A stretch of DNA of 64,000 nucleotides from Bacillota bacterium (GTDB lineage Bacteria; Bacillota; Ch66; Ch109), in contig JABLWZ010000003.1 of assembly GCA_013178275.1 (NCBI GenBank), positions 1-64,000 on the forward strand. Reading direction: 5' to 3'. The translations under genes and the position numbers were made by a program. Below are positions 61,492-64,000 of the stretch, piece by piece. Under the pieces are notes generated by a model. It had not been told where the DNA came from. It saw nothing but the letters and a program-made list of their open reading frames with translations, and did no database searches. How positions within the stretch are numbered: the first letter of the stretch is position 1; each line of letters opens with the position of its first letter.

Positions 61492-64000
61492 GTGCGACAC
61501 GTTGCGATACAAGGACTGCGCTGCAAGCAGTCTGAAATTCGCCGCACTGTAAAAGTGTAGAACTGTTCAATCGAATACGGAGGTGCAATTCCTCCGCTGT
61601 ACCAAACCAACGACGATGATGGTTTGCAAAGTCGGAGTCGGTACACGCGCTAATACTCCAATATGCGGCCGGTGGCTGTAACCGCCGACTGTATAAAGCT
61701 TGGAGAAGTCGTAACCTGAATACCTAAGTCCGTGCAAGCGGATATGGACTATATGGTGCGGGCGTCCGTGTCCCATGGTTAAGACACATGAAGTATGCTC
61801 AAGCCCCGTAATGTGTCGCCGCCGAAAGGCGGAAAGTTGAAAACGCAATGCGGCCCTCGACCTTTGGAGCATTGCCTTTTGCTTGAAATAGCAAAATGTA
61901 GTCCGCAGTAAAATTGTGGTTTAAAATGCGGCAGGGTTTTCCGGGGTATAGCTACGACCTAAAGGGCACACAAAAGGATAGATTGAACGGAACGTGTGAG
62001 AGCCTGCACGGGGAGCATTACAGGGCAATGAACGGTGCAGGAAGTCAGCGGTCTCATAGTAGTCTGAGGACGGGAAAGCCGTCCACATGGCGAAGGAGAC
62101 CAGACAAATAAGAAGAAAGAAAAAGAAAGGAAAATTGATTTAGTCCCTGCAATAGAGGGTTCCGAACCACGGGGGTGACGCCGTGCATTTAAACGGACAG
62201 TTTTCAAGCGAGCAAGAATTACGCCAAAAGCTGGACTTCATCTATGAAAAATCCAAGAGCGGCGGCTCCTTCCATGGAATTCTCGAAGTGGCAAGCAATG
62301 AAGTAACCATTACAACAGCTATCCACAACATCAAGTCCAACAAAGGCGCTAACACCGCCGGCGTAGACAGAGTGAAGATGGACAAGTACCTGCAAATGGA
62401 CAGAGGGAAACTGGTTTCTCTTGTTCAGTCCGCATTGGCACACTACAAACCCAAACCGGCAAGACGTGTCTACATCCAGAAAAGCAACGGCAAAATGCGT
62501 CCGCTGGGTATTCCCACGGTTCTGGACAGAATTGTTCAGGAATGTCTGCGGATCGTATTGGAGCCATTGGTGGAAGCCAAATTCTTTCCAAACAGTTATG
62601 GCTTCCGACCTTACCGGTCGGTACATGACGCGGTCTACATGGTTTTTCACTATGCGAATACAACCGCGAAGGTAAAGCCATGGATTGTAATTGAGGGAGA
62701 CATCAAGGACTTCTTCAATAACATCGACCACCGTAAGCTTCTGGACAAGCTTTGGAAAATCGGAGTACATGACAAGCGGGTATTGGCTATTATTAAAGCC
62801 ATGCTCAAAGCCGGATATATGGAAAACGGTGTGCTATGCAATGACGAAAAAGGTACACCCCAAGGCGGAATACTCTCACCGCTGCTTGCGAATGTCTACC
62901 TTAACAGCTTTGACTGGACGATAGGCAGAATGTATCAGCAGCCACGGCAGCAGACCGCCTACATCGGCTCGGACAGGCTGCGTCTGAAATATCAAGGCAT
63001 GGTACCAAAGTATCTTGTCCGTTATGCAGATGATTGGGTCATCATCACCAACAGCAAACGGGAAGCAAGCAGGTTACTTCATAAGTTGCAAAAATGCTTT
63101 ACCCACAAATTAAAAATCGAGCTGTCACAGGAAAAAACCGTCATCACAGATATGCGGGAAACAGCAGTGAACTTTCTGGGTTTCAGCCTGAAGGTGCGTC
63201 GGACGGTATATCAGCCGGAAAAGCCGGCGCGTGAAATGGTCATGTGTTGTCCCAATCCACAGAAACTTCAGAAAGCCATCAACAAGCTATGCGACGGTGT
63301 CCGTGAGGTCAAAACCTGCACGAATGATGTGTTTCGGGCGGTGCAAATCGAAAAGGTCAATGCCCAAATCACCGGATTGGCAGAGCATTACAAACACTTT
63401 GTCTGTTCGAAGGCTTACCACAAGATTGATTACGCCGTCAACCGTTGCGCCTTTAAGACGTTCAAAAGGATGTATGGGCAAGGGGTGATGAAACACCTCA
63501 TTCCGTTGGAGCAGTTGAGCAATAGGCCACAGCGCCATGCGGGACACAAGGATACCGCGCTGGCAATACGAGTGGATGGTATGTGGATTGGTTTCACAAA
63601 AGCCTACCTTACGCACAGTAACCGCATCAATCGGCCGTTCGTGCAGGCGATAACGCCATATACCCATGACGGGCGAGAACGATACTACCAAAAGGCCAAG
63701 AGACAAGCACCGCTGGTGCGTCCGCCGCTTTACGATGACACCAACCAGTTGAGTTTCGCTCCATTCAACACGCTCTACAATTTCGAGTATTACATGAACC
63801 GCGAATATGCGTTCAATCGGGATAAGGGCGTATGCAGATGTTGCAGGACAAAGCTGAATGTTGGGCATCGGCACTGCCATCACATCAAGCCGTTCCTGCC
63901 GACAGCACAAGTAAACAAAGTCTCCAATCTCGCGTGGGTATGCGATACTTGCCACGGAGCGATACATGGTAAAGGTATGCCGCTCTATGCAACAGGCAAA
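61492..64000 (+). mobile_element. Group II intron inside virD4 (partial)
   Basis: The 5' splice site GTGCGACACG fits the GUGYG consensus and interrupts the D-T-K-G-D codon row of virD4 after GGCG. About 690 bases of non-coding, structured RNA (domains I-III) precede an intron-encoded protein from GTG 62183. Domains V and VI and the 3' exon are outside the window. If splicing works, virD4 is restored; if not, transfer is blocked. The intron lies in the same orientation as virD4, as required for splicing. Confidence 0.88.
62183..64000 (+). CDS. Group II intron reverse transcriptase/maturase with HNH domain (partial)
   Basis: An uninterrupted frame of 606 codons to the window edge. RT motifs: RPLGIPTVLDRIVQECLRIVLEP, YGFRPYRSVHDAV, GDIKDFFNNI, GTPQGGILSPLLANVYL and the catalytic RYADDWVI (YADD). 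A maturase (X) region follows, then a C-terminal HNH endonuclease: CRCCRTKLNVGHRHCHHIKP and WVCDTCHGAIHG, with two CxxC zinc pairs. The protein assists splicing and retrohoming. Start GTG 62183 has GGGGGTGA upstream. The end of the gene is outside the window. Confidence 0.93.
   Translation, partial: MHLNGQFSSEQELRQKLDFIYEKSKSGGSFHGILEVASNEVTITTAIHNIKSNKGANTAGVDRVKMDKYLQMDRGKLVSLVQSALAHYKPKPARRVYIQKSNGKMRPLGIPTVLDRIVQECLRIVLEPLVEAKFFPNSYGFRPYRSVHDAVYMVFHYANTTAKVKPWIVIEGDIKDFFNNIDHRKLLDKLWKIGVHDKRVLAIIKAMLKAGYMENGVLCNDEKGTPQGGILSPLLANVYLNSFDWTIGRMYQQPRQQTAYIGSDRLRLKYQGMVPKYLVRYADDWVIITNSKREASRLLHKLQKCFTHKLKIELSQEKTVITDMRETAVNFLGFSLKVRRTVYQPEKPAREMVMCCPNPQKLQKAINKLCDGVREVKTCTNDVFRAVQIEKVNAQITGLAEHYKHFVCSKAYHKIDYAVNRCAFKTFKRMYGQGVMKHLIPLEQLSNRPQRHAGHKDTALAIRVDGMWIGFTKAYLTHSNRINRPFVQAITPYTHDGRERYYQKAKRQAPLVRPPLYDDTNQLSFAPFNTLYNFEYYMNREYAFNRDKGVCRCCRTKLNVGHRHCHHIKPFLPTAQVNKVSNLAWVCDTCHGAIHGKGMPLYATGK

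Larger units (their letters stand above)
14933..64000 (+). mobile_element. Integrative and conjugative element (left part, partial)
   Basis: From the 3' end of ssrA to the window end the content changes from housekeeping genes to antirestriction, methylase, Tad pilus, T4SS, relaxase, primase and cargo genes, and G+C content drops. That set is diagnostic of a conjugative element; insertion at ssrA is inferred from position. No integrase, excisionase or second copy of the ssrA 3' end occurs in the window, so the right end must lie beyond 64000, and the exact left attachment base cannot be fixed. The element has itself been hit by an IS21-family element, an IS1182-like element and a group II intron. 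Confidence 0.8.

Overview
The window looks like a piece of a high-G+C, low-GC-lineage Gram-positive genome (class Clostridia or a near relative). The evidence is the glycolytic operon order gap-pgk-tpiA-gpmI-eno, the Bacillus/Clostridia order secG-esterase-rnr-smpB-ssrA, strong AGGAGG ribosome sites, SLH-anchored surface protein, SpoVG and AbrB homologues and IS/ICE types typical of Clostridia. No species name is claimed. By eye, base composition falls into three classes: the housekeeping block (about 2.4-14.9 kb) is very G+C-rich, the element to its right is moderately G+C-rich, and several single genes or cassettes are strongly A+T-rich.

Layout. 1-372: a structured, non-coding-looking edge, possibly the right end of a TnpB-type element. 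373-2202: an A+T-rich minus-strand gene with a HEPN-like C-terminus. 2424-8351: complete lower-glycolysis operon. 8480-9970: a TetR regulator and a ferredoxin-nitroreductase, each preceded by the same GACCGGTCTAAT operator-like sequence. 10086-14932: secG, esterase, HD hydrolase, rnr, smpB and tmRNA.

From the 3' end of ssrA to the window end lies what I read as the left ~49 kb of an integrative and conjugative element (ICE); its integrase and right end lie outside. Order: IS21-family insertion; entry/maintenance genes (ArdA-like antirestriction protein, Dam-type methylase, two AbrB-fold regulators); a 1,430-residue SLH-anchored repeat adhesin; YodL and SpoVG-like proteins; a full Tad/Flp-pilus set (pilin-like, prepilin peptidase, CpaB, CpaE-like, CpaF, TadB, TadC, two TadE-like proteins, two surface/anchored proteins); a T4SS set (small pilin-like protein, TrbL/VirB6-like, PrgI/VirB3-like, VirB4-type proteins, M23 hydrolase, VirD4); an amidoligase/gamma-glutamylcyclotransferase pair; a hairpin-rich candidate oriT; a ribbon-helix-helix relaxosome protein; a MobP-type relaxase with Sel1 repeats; and a TOPRIM primase.

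The transfer region is repeatedly broken by cargo: a DUF2971-type gene between tadB and tadC, Phd-Doc, MntA-HepT, a lipoprotein plus sigma/anti-sigma pair plus HEPN protein between the two VirB4-type genes, and a response-regulator/GGDEF pair plus XRE regulator plus IS1182-like element between primase and VirD4. The virD4 gene itself is interrupted by a group II intron encoding an RT-HNH protein that runs off the window. Working model (inference): the Tad pilus and S-layer adhesin bring cells together, the M23 enzyme opens the wall, VirB4/VirB6/PrgI/VirD4 move relaxase-bound DNA, and ArdA/methylase protect it on arrival. The observation I rate highest is this combination of a Tad pilus, a T4SS and an amidoligase/GGCT pair in one element, together with a recurring C-terminal Ser/Gly-Met-x-Met tail on unrelated element proteins.
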